Of a stretch of DNA of 37,882 nucleotides, positions 25,435 to 33,699 are shown piece after piece (within the stretch, counting starts at the first letter, position 1; each line of letters opens with the position of its first letter). The DNA is from an uncultured Paraprevotella sp. (GTDB lineage Bacteria; Bacteroidota; Bacteroidia; Bacteroidales; Bacteroidaceae), in assembly GCA_900766785.1 (NCBI GenBank), contig CAAFWT010000093.1:1-37882 (forward strand). The letters run 5' to 3'. The position numbers and the translations under genes were made by a program. The notes below the pieces were generated by a model. It searched no databases and was not told where the DNA came from. It saw nothing but the letters and a program-made list of their open reading frames with translations.

Positions 25435-25466
25435 CAAAAGTAAGTTGTTTTTTTCCTTTCAGCAAG
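25435..25466 (-). promoter_or_regulatory. Promoter of the OmpA-family gene
   Basis: Minus-strand TACTTTTG (plus 25435-25442) matches the -7 consensus, with a -33-like CTTG (plus 25463-25466) exactly 20 bp upstream. It is among the best-spaced promoters in the window and predicts a leader of about 80 nt, which supports the start at 25348. Confidence 0.6.
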
Positions 25467-25548
25467 AAATCTTTTAACTTTCTTTCAATAACACGAAAGT
25501 TATAAATAAAAAACGGCCCATAACGGCCATTATACACCATTTTTTGAC

Positions 25549-25556
25549 TAACTTTG
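25549..25556 (+). promoter_or_regulatory. Bacteroidetes -7 box for the acetyltransferase-like gene
   Basis: TAACTTTG matches TAnnTTTG, 25 bp before the ATG at 25582 and divergent from the ompA promoter. Confidence 0.5.
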
Positions 25557-25581
25557 TAAGATATAACTTACATATAGCAAC

Positions 25582-26739
25582 ATGTCGACAGAAAATATTA
25601 TCATAAGCAGAGTCTCCAGCAAAAAGGAGATGAAGGAATTCGTGCGTTTCAATTACGAACTGTACAAGGACAACCCCTATGCCGTGCCCGACCTCCTGGA
25701 GGACACCTTGGATACATTCAACAAGAAGAAGAACCCTGCTTTCCGCTTCTGTGAAGCAGAATGGTTCCTGGCACGGCGCAACGGGAAGACTGTGGGACGC
25801 ATATGCGCCATCATCAACCACAAGGCCAACGAGCAATGGAATCAGAAGAACGTCCGATTCGGATGGATTGACTTCATCGATGACACCGAGGTGTCAGGGC
25901 TGTTGCTGCAGGCCGTAGAGGACTGGGGAAAAGAACGGGGAATGAACAAGATGGTGGGGCCGCTGGGATTCACCGACATGGACCTGGAAGGCATGCTCAC
26001 CGAGGGGTATGACCAACTGAGCACCATGAACAGCATATACAATTACCCCTACTATCCCGAACACATGGTCAAGCACGGACTGACCAAGGAAGTAGGATGG
26101 GTGGAGCGCAAGGTGTTCGTACCCAAGAAAGGGCATGAAGCCAACAAGGAGAAATACTTCCGCATAGCAGAAATGGTGAGGAAACGCTATGGCTTCCGCA
26201 TTCATAAGTTCAAGAGCAAGAAAGAGATCAGAGAGGGAGGGTATATCCACAAGGTACTGGATGTGGTCAACCGCTCCTATGCAAACCTCTATGGCTACAG
26301 CCAGATGGACGAAGAGCAGATGAATACGTATGCCAACCAGTATCTGCAATACCTGGACAAGCGATACCTCTCCGTGGTGGAGACCGCTGAAGGAGAAGTC
26401 ATCGGCATGGGCATATGCATCACCAGCCTGAGCAGAGCCATACAGAAAGCCAAGGCCAAGCTCTGGCCCTTCGGATGGTACCACCTGGCCAAAGCCCTGT
26501 GGTTTGACAAGCATCCTCAGATACTGGACATGCTGCTGGTGGGAGTGCTGCCCGAATATCAGGAGAAAGGAGCCAACGCTCTTATCTTTGCCGACCTCAT
26601 ACCCGAAGGGACAAAGGATGGATACGAATGGGCAGAAACACATCACCAGCTGGAAGACAACATTCCCAGTCAGGCGCAATGGAAGAACCTGGACTGCATC
26701 ATTCACAAAAAACGTTGCGCATTCGCCAAAAACATATAA
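25582..26739 (+). CDS. N-acetyltransferase-like protein (GNAT fold), function unknown
   Basis: A 385-residue cytosolic protein found as a lineage-specific type in Bacteroidetes. The N-terminal part (VRFNYELYKDNPYAVPDLLEDTLDTFNKKKNPAFRF) and the middle stretch VGPLGFTDMDLEGMLTEGYD are typical of a family annotated as acyl-CoA N-acyltransferase-like. The C-terminal half includes LLVGVLPEYQEKGANALIFADLI, a GNAT-like motif A in which the RxxGxG loop is degenerate (QEKGANAL). Without a preserved acetyl-CoA loop, catalysis is uncertain. It precedes parE by 9 bp, so they are likely co-transcribed. Confidence 0.7.
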   Translation: MSTENIIISRVSSKKEMKEFVRFNYELYKDNPYAVPDLLEDTLDTFNKKKNPAFRFCEAEWFLARRNGKTVGRICAIINHKANEQWNQKNVRFGWIDFIDDTEVSGLLLQAVEDWGKERGMNKMVGPLGFTDMDLEGMLTEGYDQLSTMNSIYNYPYYPEHMVKHGLTKEVGWVERKVFVPKKGHEANKEKYFRIAEMVRKRYGFRIHKFKSKKEIREGGYIHKVLDVVNRSYANLYGYSQMDEEQMNTYANQYLQYLDKRYLSVVETAEGEVIGMGICITSLSRAIQKAKAKLWPFGWYHLAKALWFDKHPQILDMLLVGVLPEYQEKGANALIFADLIPEGTKDGYEWAETHHQLEDNIPSQAQWKNLDCIIHKKRCAFAKNI

Positions 26740-26748
26740 ACAATCCTC

Positions 26749-28821
26749 ATGGAAGAGAACGAGATTACACAGCCACAAACAGTACAATATACAGAGGACA
26801 ACGTCATCCATCTCTCCGACATGGAACATGTACGCACCCGTCCGGGTATGTACATAGGGCGCCTGGGAGATGGATCTCATGCCGAGGACGGCATCTACGT
26901 ACTCCTCAAAGAGGTCATAGACAACAGCATAGACGAGTTCAAGATGAACTCGGGCAAACGGATAGAAGTGACCGTGGAGGACAACCTGCGCTGCACCATA
27001 CGCGACTACGGGCGAGGCATACCACAGGGAAAACTGGTGGAGGCCGTGTCCATGCTCAATACTGGAGGTAAGTATGACTCCAAGGCATTCAAGAAGAGTG
27101 TGGGACTCAACGGTGTGGGACTCAAAGCCGTAAATGCACTGAGCCGGCGCTTCGAAGCACGCTCCTACAGAGACGGACAAGTGAGAAGCACCACCTTCGA
27201 ATGTGGCAAGCTGACTTCTGACACCACAGAAACCACGGAAGACGAAACCGGAACATACATCTTCTTCGAACCAGACCCCTCACTCTTCAAGCACTATTAC
27301 TTCAGGAGAGAGTTCATCGAGGAGATGCTGCGCAACTATACATACCTCAACACCGGACTCACCATCATGTTCAACGGCAGGCGTATCCTGTCGCGCAACG
27401 GACTGAGCGACCTGCTGTCGGACCGCATGACGGCATCTGCCCTATATGAGATAGTACATCTGAAAGGTGAAGACATCGAAATAGCCTTCACACATTGCAA
27501 CCAGAACGGAGAGGAATACTATTCCTTCGTAAACGGACAGCACACCACACTGGGTGGCACACATCAGGCCGCTTTCAAGAAATACATCGCTGAAGTAATC
27601 AAGGAATACAGCGGAAAGAACTATGACTACAGCGATATCCGCAACGGTATGGTGGCTGCCATCAGTATCAACATCCAAGAGCCTCTGTTTGAAAGCCAGA
27701 CCAAGATAAAACTCGGTTCGCTCACCACAGAGCCCAACGGAGGCATCTCCATAGACAAGTTCATCGGTGACTTCGTAAAGAGCCAGGTGGACAACTTCCT
27801 CCACAAAAACACGGATGTGGCTGAAGTAATCCTGCAGAAGGTGAACGAAAGCGAACGGGAACGAAAGGCCATGGCTGGAGTGGCCAAGAAAGCTCGGGAG
27901 ATGAGCAAAAAAGCCAATCTGCACAACCGCAAACTGCGCGACTGCCGCATACATCTCAACGATGCGAAAGGAGACAGGCAAGAGGAATCATGCATCTTCA
28001 TCACCGAGGGCGACTCTGCCAGCGGAAGCATCACCAAGAGCAGGGACGTGAACACACAAGCCGTGTTCAGTCTGAGGGGCAAACCTCTGAATTGCTATGG
28101 CATGACCAAGAAGGTGGTATACGAAAACGAGGAGTTCAATCTCCTGCAAGCAGCACTCAACATAGAAGAAGGACTGGACGGACTGCGGTACAACAAGGTC
28201 ATCGTGGCCACCGATGCTGATGTGGACGGAATGCACATACGCCTGCTGATGATTACCTTCTTCCTGCAATTCTTCCCCGAACTGATCAAAAAGGGACATG
28301 TGTACATCCTGCAGACACCTCTCTTCCGCGTAAGAGCCAAGAAGACAAAGCTCAAGAAAGCCAAGCTGGAGGCTCTCATGGAAGAAATGGAGGCACGCAA
28401 ACGGGAGACAGAAGAGGACAAGAAACCGAACGACAAGGAAGAGATACCTTCCGATGCCCCAGATGCCCATGAGGATACAGAAGGAAGCGAGAACGAGAAG
28501 AAACAACTGCGCAACCTGAGCGTCACCAAAGACTACATCATCCAATACTGCTACTCGGAGGAAGAACGACTGCAGGCCATAGAAGACATGGGGCCTGATC
28601 CGGAAATCACACGCTTCAAAGGACTGGGAGAAATCAGTCCCGATGAGTTCTCCAATTTCATCGGACCGGACATCAGACTGGATCAGGTAACACTCAACAA
28701 GAGCGACCAAGTGGCCATGATGCTGGAATACTACATGGGAAAGAATACGATGGACCGACAGAATTTCATCATCGAGAACCTGGTGATAGAGGAAGACCGA
28801 GCCGACGAAGAGGCGGTCTGA
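26749..28821 (+). CDS. parE: DNA topoisomerase IV subunit B
   Basis: A 690-residue type IIA topoisomerase subunit that hydrolyses ATP for decatenation. The GHKL ATPase motif EVIDNSIDEF is near residue 58, GRGIPQGK near 90 and GLNGVGLKAVNAL near 121. TOPRIM residues are EGDSASGS (about 420) and DADVDGMHIR (about 489). Between VRAKKTKLKK (about 528) and YIIQYCYSEEER (about 595) lies a highly charged insert of about 65 residues, rich in E, K and D, at a site where most ParE proteins are short. The C-terminal RFKGLGEISPDEF motif is intact. A partner parA/parC gene is not in the window. Confidence 0.93.
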   Translation: MEENEITQPQTVQYTEDNVIHLSDMEHVRTRPGMYIGRLGDGSHAEDGIYVLLKEVIDNSIDEFKMNSGKRIEVTVEDNLRCTIRDYGRGIPQGKLVEAVSMLNTGGKYDSKAFKKSVGLNGVGLKAVNALSRRFEARSYRDGQVRSTTFECGKLTSDTTETTEDETGTYIFFEPDPSLFKHYYFRREFIEEMLRNYTYLNTGLTIMFNGRRILSRNGLSDLLSDRMTASALYEIVHLKGEDIEIAFTHCNQNGEEYYSFVNGQHTTLGGTHQAAFKKYIAEVIKEYSGKNYDYSDIRNGMVAAISINIQEPLFESQTKIKLGSLTTEPNGGISIDKFIGDFVKSQVDNFLHKNTDVAEVILQKVNESERERKAMAGVAKKAREMSKKANLHNRKLRDCRIHLNDAKGDRQEESCIFITEGDSASGSITKSRDVNTQAVFSLRGKPLNCYGMTKKVVYENEEFNLLQAALNIEEGLDGLRYNKVIVATDADVDGMHIRLLMITFFLQFFPELIKKGHVYILQTPLFRVRAKKTKLKKAKLEALMEEMEARKRETEEDKKPNDKEEIPSDAPDAHEDTEGSENEKKQLRNLSVTKDYIIQYCYSEEERLQAIEDMGPDPEITRFKGLGEISPDEFSNFIGPDIRLDQVTLNKSDQVAMMLEYYMGKNTMDRQNFIIENLVIEEDRADEEAV

Positions 28822-28886
28822 ACCCCAATCGTCATACACCCACCGAGCATCAAGACAGAACATATAAAAAGCACAAAGAAAGATTC

Positions 28887-29348
28887 ATGGCAAGGAAGTT
28901 CATATTGGCAGGATCATTTGACCCCTTCACCATCGGGCATGCCGACCTGGTGGCACGAGCCCTTTCGCTTTGTGACGAACTGATGATAGGCATAGGCTAC
29001 AACGAGAACAAGACAGGATGGATTCCCGTAAACGAAAGAGTAAGGGCTCTGAAAGAGTTCTATGCCCAGGAGCCCAAAGTAAAAGTGGAGGCATACTCCT
29101 GTCTGACAACAGACTTTGCACAGACACACCATATAGACTGTATGATAAGGGGCGTGAGGAACACCACCGACTATAACTATGAGGTACAACTGGCGGAAGT
29201 CAACAGACACCTGACAGGGATAGAGACCATCCTGCTGCCCTGCAAGCCCGAACTGGGACACGTGAGCAGCAGTATGGTACGCGAACTGGTACACTTCGGG
29301 AAGGACATCAACGAATATCTGCCCCAAGGGCTTAACTATACATTATAA
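28887..29348 (+). CDS. coaD: Phosphopantetheine adenylyltransferase
   Basis: A 153-residue protein catalysing the penultimate step of coenzyme A synthesis (4'-phosphopantetheine + ATP to dephospho-CoA). The nucleotidyltransferase motif GSFDPFTIGHADLV lies at residues 8-21, and the second motif SSSMVRELVHFG near 130. The RGVRNTTDYNYEVQLAEVNRHL region is typical of CoaD. Length is standard. It starts 65 bp after parE and runs into the S41 protease gene 19 bp later. Confidence 0.95.
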   Translation: MARKFILAGSFDPFTIGHADLVARALSLCDELMIGIGYNENKTGWIPVNERVRALKEFYAQEPKVKVEAYSCLTTDFAQTHHIDCMIRGVRNTTDYNYEVQLAEVNRHLTGIETILLPCKPELGHVSSSMVRELVHFGKDINEYLPQGLNYTL

Positions 29349-29367
29349 TATAATAAGGAGAATATCT

Positions 29368-30969
29368 ATGAAGAAAATCGCATGTGCCCTGCTGGCACTC
29401 ATGTCCATGAATGCCACGGCACAATTACAATATCAAAATCGCCCGCCAGAGAAAAGCCGTACCATAAGCCAACTGGAGAAGGACGTACAGAAAATGGTGA
29501 TGGCCACGGCCATGATATACAACTATTATGTGGACAGCGTGGACAGCAAGCGCCTGGCTGAAGATGCCATCAACGGCATCCTCTCCAAACTGGACCCCCA
29601 CTCGGCATATTCCAACGCCAAGGAGACAAAGAAGTTCACGGAACCCCTCGAAGGTTCATTCGAAGGCATCGGCGTGCAATTCAATGTGCTGGAGGACACA
29701 CTTGTGGTCATTCAGCCTGTCCCCAAAGGACCGAGTGAGAAAGTGGGCATCGTGGCAGGAGACCGCATCGTCTCTGTCAACGATACTGCCATCGCGGGAG
29801 TAAAGATGTCCCGCGAAGAGATTATGCATCGCCTTCGCGGACGGAAAGGTAGTCATGTGGATCTGGGAGTGGTGAGACGAGAGATACAGGACACACTGCA
29901 CTTTGATGTGGTACGCGACAAGATACCTGTCAATTCGGTGGATGCTGCATACATGGTCACACCCACCATCGGCCTCATCCGATTCAACAACTTTGCCCAA
30001 ACGACTCACGATGAGGTGGTGGAAGCCATCAAGAAACTACGCGAGCAGGGCATGGTGGACCTGATAATAGACCTGCAACAGAATGGTGGAGGATACCTGC
30101 AAGCAGCTGCCGATATCGCCAGCGAATTCCTCCAGAAGGATGACCTGATAGTCTATACACGGGGAAGAAGTGTTCCCAATCAGGAATTTCGCAGTTCGGG
30201 CAGCGGACTCTTCACCCAAGGGAAAGTGGCCGTACTGGTGGATGAATACAGTGCATCGGCTGCAGAAATCCTCTCGGGAGCCATACAAGACCAGGACAGA
30301 GGTATAGTGGTGGGCAGGCGCACGTTTGGAAAAGGATTGGTGCAGCGACCCATCGAACTGGCAGACGGAAGCATGATACGACTCACCGTGGCCAAGTATT
30401 ATACGCCCTGCGGACGCTGCATACAGAAACCCTATGAGAAGGGAGACCGAAGCGCTTATGCAAAAGACGTCATCAACCGCTACAACAACGGAGAACTGAC
30501 AAATGCCGACAGCATACATTTCCCCGATTCCCTGAGATACCAGACACTGAGAAACAAACGCACAGTATATGGTGGAGGCGGCATCATGCCCGATTACTTC
30601 GTACCACTGGACACCACCAAGTACACACGATGCTACAGGGAACTGTCTGCCAAGAGCATAATCATCAACGAGAGCCTGAAATATATCGACAGCAACCGAA
30701 AAGCTCTCAGCAAGGCTTATCCCACCTTCGAAAAGTTCCACAAGAGGTATGACATTCCTGCATCACTGGTGGACAGCGTACTGAGCAAGGGAGAAAAGCA
30801 AAACATCAAACCCAAAGATGATGCCGAACTGGCCAAAACGAGAGAGAACATACAGCGTATCATGAAAGCTCTCGTAGCCAGAGACTTGTGGGACATGAAT
30901 GAGTATTTCTGCCTCATCTATGAAGACGACGAGGTGGTAAGGAAGGCCGTAGAACTCTTATCAGAATGA
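29368..30969 (+). CDS. S41 family C-terminal processing peptidase (CtpA-like), secreted
   Basis: A 533-residue periplasmic or cell-surface protease. Signal peptide MKKIACALLALMSMNATA; N-terminal helical region; PDZ domain about 95-180 (GIGVQFNVLEDTLVVIQPVPKGPSEKVGIVAGDRI). The catalytic dyad fits Ser297 in DEYSASAAEI and Lys322 in RRTFGKGLVQ, 25 residues apart as in Prc/CtpA. YYTPCGRCIQKPYEKGDRSAYAKD is a signature common in Bacteroidetes members. Its last codons overlap the ybeY start by 4 bp (ATGA). Substrates are unknown. Confidence 0.92.
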   Translation: MKKIACALLALMSMNATAQLQYQNRPPEKSRTISQLEKDVQKMVMATAMIYNYYVDSVDSKRLAEDAINGILSKLDPHSAYSNAKETKKFTEPLEGSFEGIGVQFNVLEDTLVVIQPVPKGPSEKVGIVAGDRIVSVNDTAIAGVKMSREEIMHRLRGRKGSHVDLGVVRREIQDTLHFDVVRDKIPVNSVDAAYMVTPTIGLIRFNNFAQTTHDEVVEAIKKLREQGMVDLIIDLQQNGGGYLQAAADIASEFLQKDDLIVYTRGRSVPNQEFRSSGSGLFTQGKVAVLVDEYSASAAEILSGAIQDQDRGIVVGRRTFGKGLVQRPIELADGSMIRLTVAKYYTPCGRCIQKPYEKGDRSAYAKDVINRYNNGELTNADSIHFPDSLRYQTLRNKRTVYGGGGIMPDYFVPLDTTKYTRCYRELSAKSIIINESLKYIDSNRKALSKAYPTFEKFHKRYDIPASLVDSVLSKGEKQNIKPKDDAELAKTRENIQRIMKALVARDLWDMNEYFCLIYEDDEVVRKAVELLSE

Positions 30970-31397
30970 TTACTTTCAATACAGAGCAGACACAGATGCC
31001 CAGCATAGACCAGACACACATCCAGAAATGGGTGAGGCTGGTGGCACATGCACATGGGAAAACTGCAGGCGACATCAACTATGTATTCGTCGATGATGAA
31101 CGTATACTGGAAGTCAACAGGCAATTCCTCTCGCATGACTACTATACGGACATCATCACCTTTGACTACACCCACCAGAAGGTCATCTCCGGAGACCTCT
31201 ACATAAGCCTGGATACCGTACGCACCAATGCAGACATGCTGCATCAACCCTATGAGAGAGAACTGCACAGAGTCATCATTCATGGAATACTGCACCTGTG
31301 CGGCATCAACGACAAGGGACCTGGAGAGAGGGAAATCATGGAAGCAGCCGAAAACGAGGCGCTATGCATGTGGGATAACATACAAGAGGAAGAATAG
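30966..31397 (+). CDS. ybeY: Endoribonuclease YbeY (rRNA maturation factor)
   Basis: A 143-residue UPF0054 protein. The family motif appears as HGILHLCGINDKGPGERE. In the usual YbeY motif HGxLHLxGYDH, three histidines bind zinc; here the third His position is Asp/Lys (NDK) and a Cys follows the second His. The rest of the motif and the nearby IITFDYT and VNRQFLSHDYYTD stretches are conserved. The family processes 16S rRNA 3' ends and ribosome quality control. It overlaps the S41 protease by 4 bp and precedes ruvB by 5 bp. Confidence 0.92.
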   Translation: MITFNTEQTQMPSIDQTHIQKWVRLVAHAHGKTAGDINYVFVDDERILEVNRQFLSHDYYTDIITFDYTHQKVISGDLYISLDTVRTNADMLHQPYERELHRVIIHGILHLCGINDKGPGEREIMEAAENEALCMWDNIQEEE

Positions 31398-31402
31398 GAA
31401 AC

Positions 31403-32434
31403 ATGACAGATTTCGATATCAGACAGGAAGGACGTACACGCGAGAAGGATTTCGAGAACGCACTTCGCCCCTTACGCTTCAGCGATTTCAGCGGTCAGCA
31501 GAAGGTGGTGGACAACCTGCGCATCTTCGTGGACGCTGCCAAATACCGAGGAGAGCCACTTGACCATACACTGCTGCATGGTCCGCCAGGACTGGGCAAA
31601 ACCACTCTAAGCAATATCATTGCCAACGAACTGGGTGTAGGCTTCAAGCTCACCAGCGGTCCGGTACTGGACAAGCCTGGTGATTTGGCAGGTATACTGA
31701 CCAGCCTGGAAGCGAACGACGTACTGTTTATTGACGAAATACACCGTCTGAGTCCCATCGTGGAGGAATATCTCTACAGTGCCATGGAGGACTACCGTAT
31801 CGACATCATGATAGATAAAGGACCGAGTGCAAGGAGCATACAGATAGACCTGGCACCCTTTACACTGGTGGGAGCAACCACCCGAAGCGGACTCCTCACA
31901 GCTCCTCTGCGAGCACGATTCGGAATCAACCTGCATCTGGAATACTATGATGCCGACACCCTGCAGACGATTATTGAACGCAGTGCCGGAATCCTGGGAT
32001 TGCCCATCAACACGGAAGCCGCAGCAGAGATAGCCAGCCGCAGCAGAGGTACGCCACGTATAGCCAATGCTCTGCTTCGTCGTGTGCGTGATTTCGCTCA
32101 GGTGAAAGGAAACGGGCGGATAGATTTGCACATAGCCAAGATAGCCCTTGAGGCACTCAACATAGACCGTTACGGACTGGACGAGATAGACAATAAGATT
32201 CTGCTCACCATCATCGACAAGTTCCACGGAGGACCCGTGGGCATAGGGACCATAGCCACAGCCATCGGCGAAGACAGTGGCACCGTGGAGGAAGTGTATG
32301 AGCCTTTCCTTATCAAGGAAGGGTTTATCAAGCGCACGCCCCGCGGACGCGAAGTGACTGCTCTGGCTTACCAGCATCTGGGACGCCCCGTGGATGACCG
32401 TTTGGGAAATGCCTCACAAGGGACTCTCTTCTGA
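31403..32434 (+). CDS. ruvB: Holliday junction branch migration ATPase RuvB
   Basis: A 343-residue AAA+ motor that drives branch migration with RuvA. Walker A is GPPGLGKTTLSN (about 58-69), Walker B is LFIDEIHRLSP (about 108-118), sensor 1 is LVGATTRSG, and the arginine finger region is PLRARFGI. The C-terminal winged helix includes GPVGIGTIATAIGEDSGTVEEVYEPFLIKEGFIKRTPRGR. Length matches the family. ruvA and ruvC are not nearby, as is usual in this phylum. It lies 5 bp after ybeY. Confidence 0.97.
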   Translation: MTDFDIRQEGRTREKDFENALRPLRFSDFSGQQKVVDNLRIFVDAAKYRGEPLDHTLLHGPPGLGKTTLSNIIANELGVGFKLTSGPVLDKPGDLAGILTSLEANDVLFIDEIHRLSPIVEEYLYSAMEDYRIDIMIDKGPSARSIQIDLAPFTLVGATTRSGLLTAPLRARFGINLHLEYYDADTLQTIIERSAGILGLPINTEAAAEIASRSRGTPRIANALLRRVRDFAQVKGNGRIDLHIAKIALEALNIDRYGLDEIDNKILLTIIDKFHGGPVGIGTIATAIGEDSGTVEEVYEPFLIKEGFIKRTPRGREVTALAYQHLGRPVDDRLGNASQGTLF

Positions 32435-32464
32435 ACACTCAACACCATACTTTTCTTCAGGCTC

Positions 32465-33694
32465 ATGATACTCAACTATATTTGGATTGGATTCTTTGCC
32501 ACAGCATTTCTGATTGCTGTTGTGCAGTTGGCCATGGGCAACACAGAGGTGTTCCCTGCCATCATGAACAGCACATTCGAAAGTGCCAAGACAGCATTCG
32601 ACATTTCACTGGGACTCACAGGAGTGCTCAGCCTGTGGATGGGAATCATGAAGATAGGCGAACGGGGAGGCATCGTGAATCTTCTGGCACGCTGGCTCAG
32701 TCCACTCATGACAAGGCTCTTCCCCGATATCCCTGCCGGGCACCCTGTCTTCGGACACATCTTCATGAACTTCAGTGCCAACATGCTGGGACTGGACAAT
32801 GCTGCCACACCTCTGGGACTGAAGGCCATGGAGGGACTCCAGGAACTGAACACAAAGAAGGATACGGCCACGAATGCTATGATTATGTTCCTGGTGCTCA
32901 ACACCAGTGGCCTATGTCTCATACCTGTGGGGGTAATGGTATATAGGGCACAAATGGGAGCAGAGCAACCTACGGATGTGTTCATACCCATCCTCATTGC
33001 CACCACCATAGCCACTCTGGCAGGTATGGTCATAACCAGCATCTACCAGCGCATCAATCTCTTCAACCGTGTCATCTTAGGAACGGTGGCAGGCTTAAGC
33101 CTCATCGTGGCAGGAGTCATTTGGATGGGCACACAGGTGGACCGCGAGACCATGAATACATGGAGCACCACAGCGGCCAACGTCATTCTGTTCTCTATCA
33201 TCATGACCTTCATACTCTCAGGACTCAGGCATAAGGTGAACGTGTACGAAGCCTTTGTGGAAGGGGCAAAAGGTGGTTTCGAAACAGCTATCCGCATCAT
33301 ACCGTATCTGGTGGCCATACTGGTGGCCATAGGTGTCTTCAGGGCAAGTGGTGCCATGGACTTCCTGATAGGAGGAATAGGGCGTGCCGTGGAGGCTTGT
33401 GGCGGAAATTCTGATTACGTGGCTGCCTTACCTACTGCCATCATGAAACCGCTGAGTGGTTCGGGAGCTCGAGGAATGATGGTGGATGCCATGCAAACCT
33501 ATGGAGCAGACTCCTTCGTGGGCAGACTTTCCTGCATATTTCAGGGAGCCACAGATACCACATTCTATATTCTGGCTGTGTACTTCGGCAGTGTGGGGGT
33601 TCGCAAGACCAGACATGCTGTGACAGCAGGATTGCTCACCGACCTGTGTGGTGTGATAGCAGCCTTAGTGGTAGGTTACATCTTCTTTGGATAA
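32465..33694 (+). CDS. SpmA-SpmB fusion, nucleoside-recognition (Gate) domain membrane protein
   Basis: A 409-residue membrane protein made of two Gate-domain halves. Residues 1-190 are SpmA-like (MGIMKIGERGGIVNLLARWLSP ... FMNFSANMLGLDNAATPLGLKAMEGLQEL). Residues 215-409 are SpmB-like (ETAIRIIPYLVAILVAIGVFRASG ... ALPTAIMKPLSGSGARGMMVDAM ... FYILAVYFGSVGVRKTRHA). In spore formers SpmA and SpmB act in spore-core dehydration. This is a non-sporulating lineage, so a transport or membrane role unrelated to spores is likely. It lies 30 bp after ruvB. Confidence 0.88.
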   Translation: MILNYIWIGFFATAFLIAVVQLAMGNTEVFPAIMNSTFESAKTAFDISLGLTGVLSLWMGIMKIGERGGIVNLLARWLSPLMTRLFPDIPAGHPVFGHIFMNFSANMLGLDNAATPLGLKAMEGLQELNTKKDTATNAMIMFLVLNTSGLCLIPVGVMVYRAQMGAEQPTDVFIPILIATTIATLAGMVITSIYQRINLFNRVILGTVAGLSLIVAGVIWMGTQVDRETMNTWSTTAANVILFSIIMTFILSGLRHKVNVYEAFVEGAKGGFETAIRIIPYLVAILVAIGVFRASGAMDFLIGGIGRAVEACGGNSDYVAALPTAIMKPLSGSGARGMMVDAMQTYGADSFVGRLSCIFQGATDTTFYILAVYFGSVGVRKTRHAVTAGLLTDLCGVIAALVVGYIFFG

Positions 33695-33699
33695 AAAAA

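Noticed and set aside
25894..27180. 428-codon minus-strand frame opposite the acetyltransferase-like gene and parE
   Set aside because: Antisense shadow of strongly conserved plus-strand genes, an effect of codon bias in this genome.
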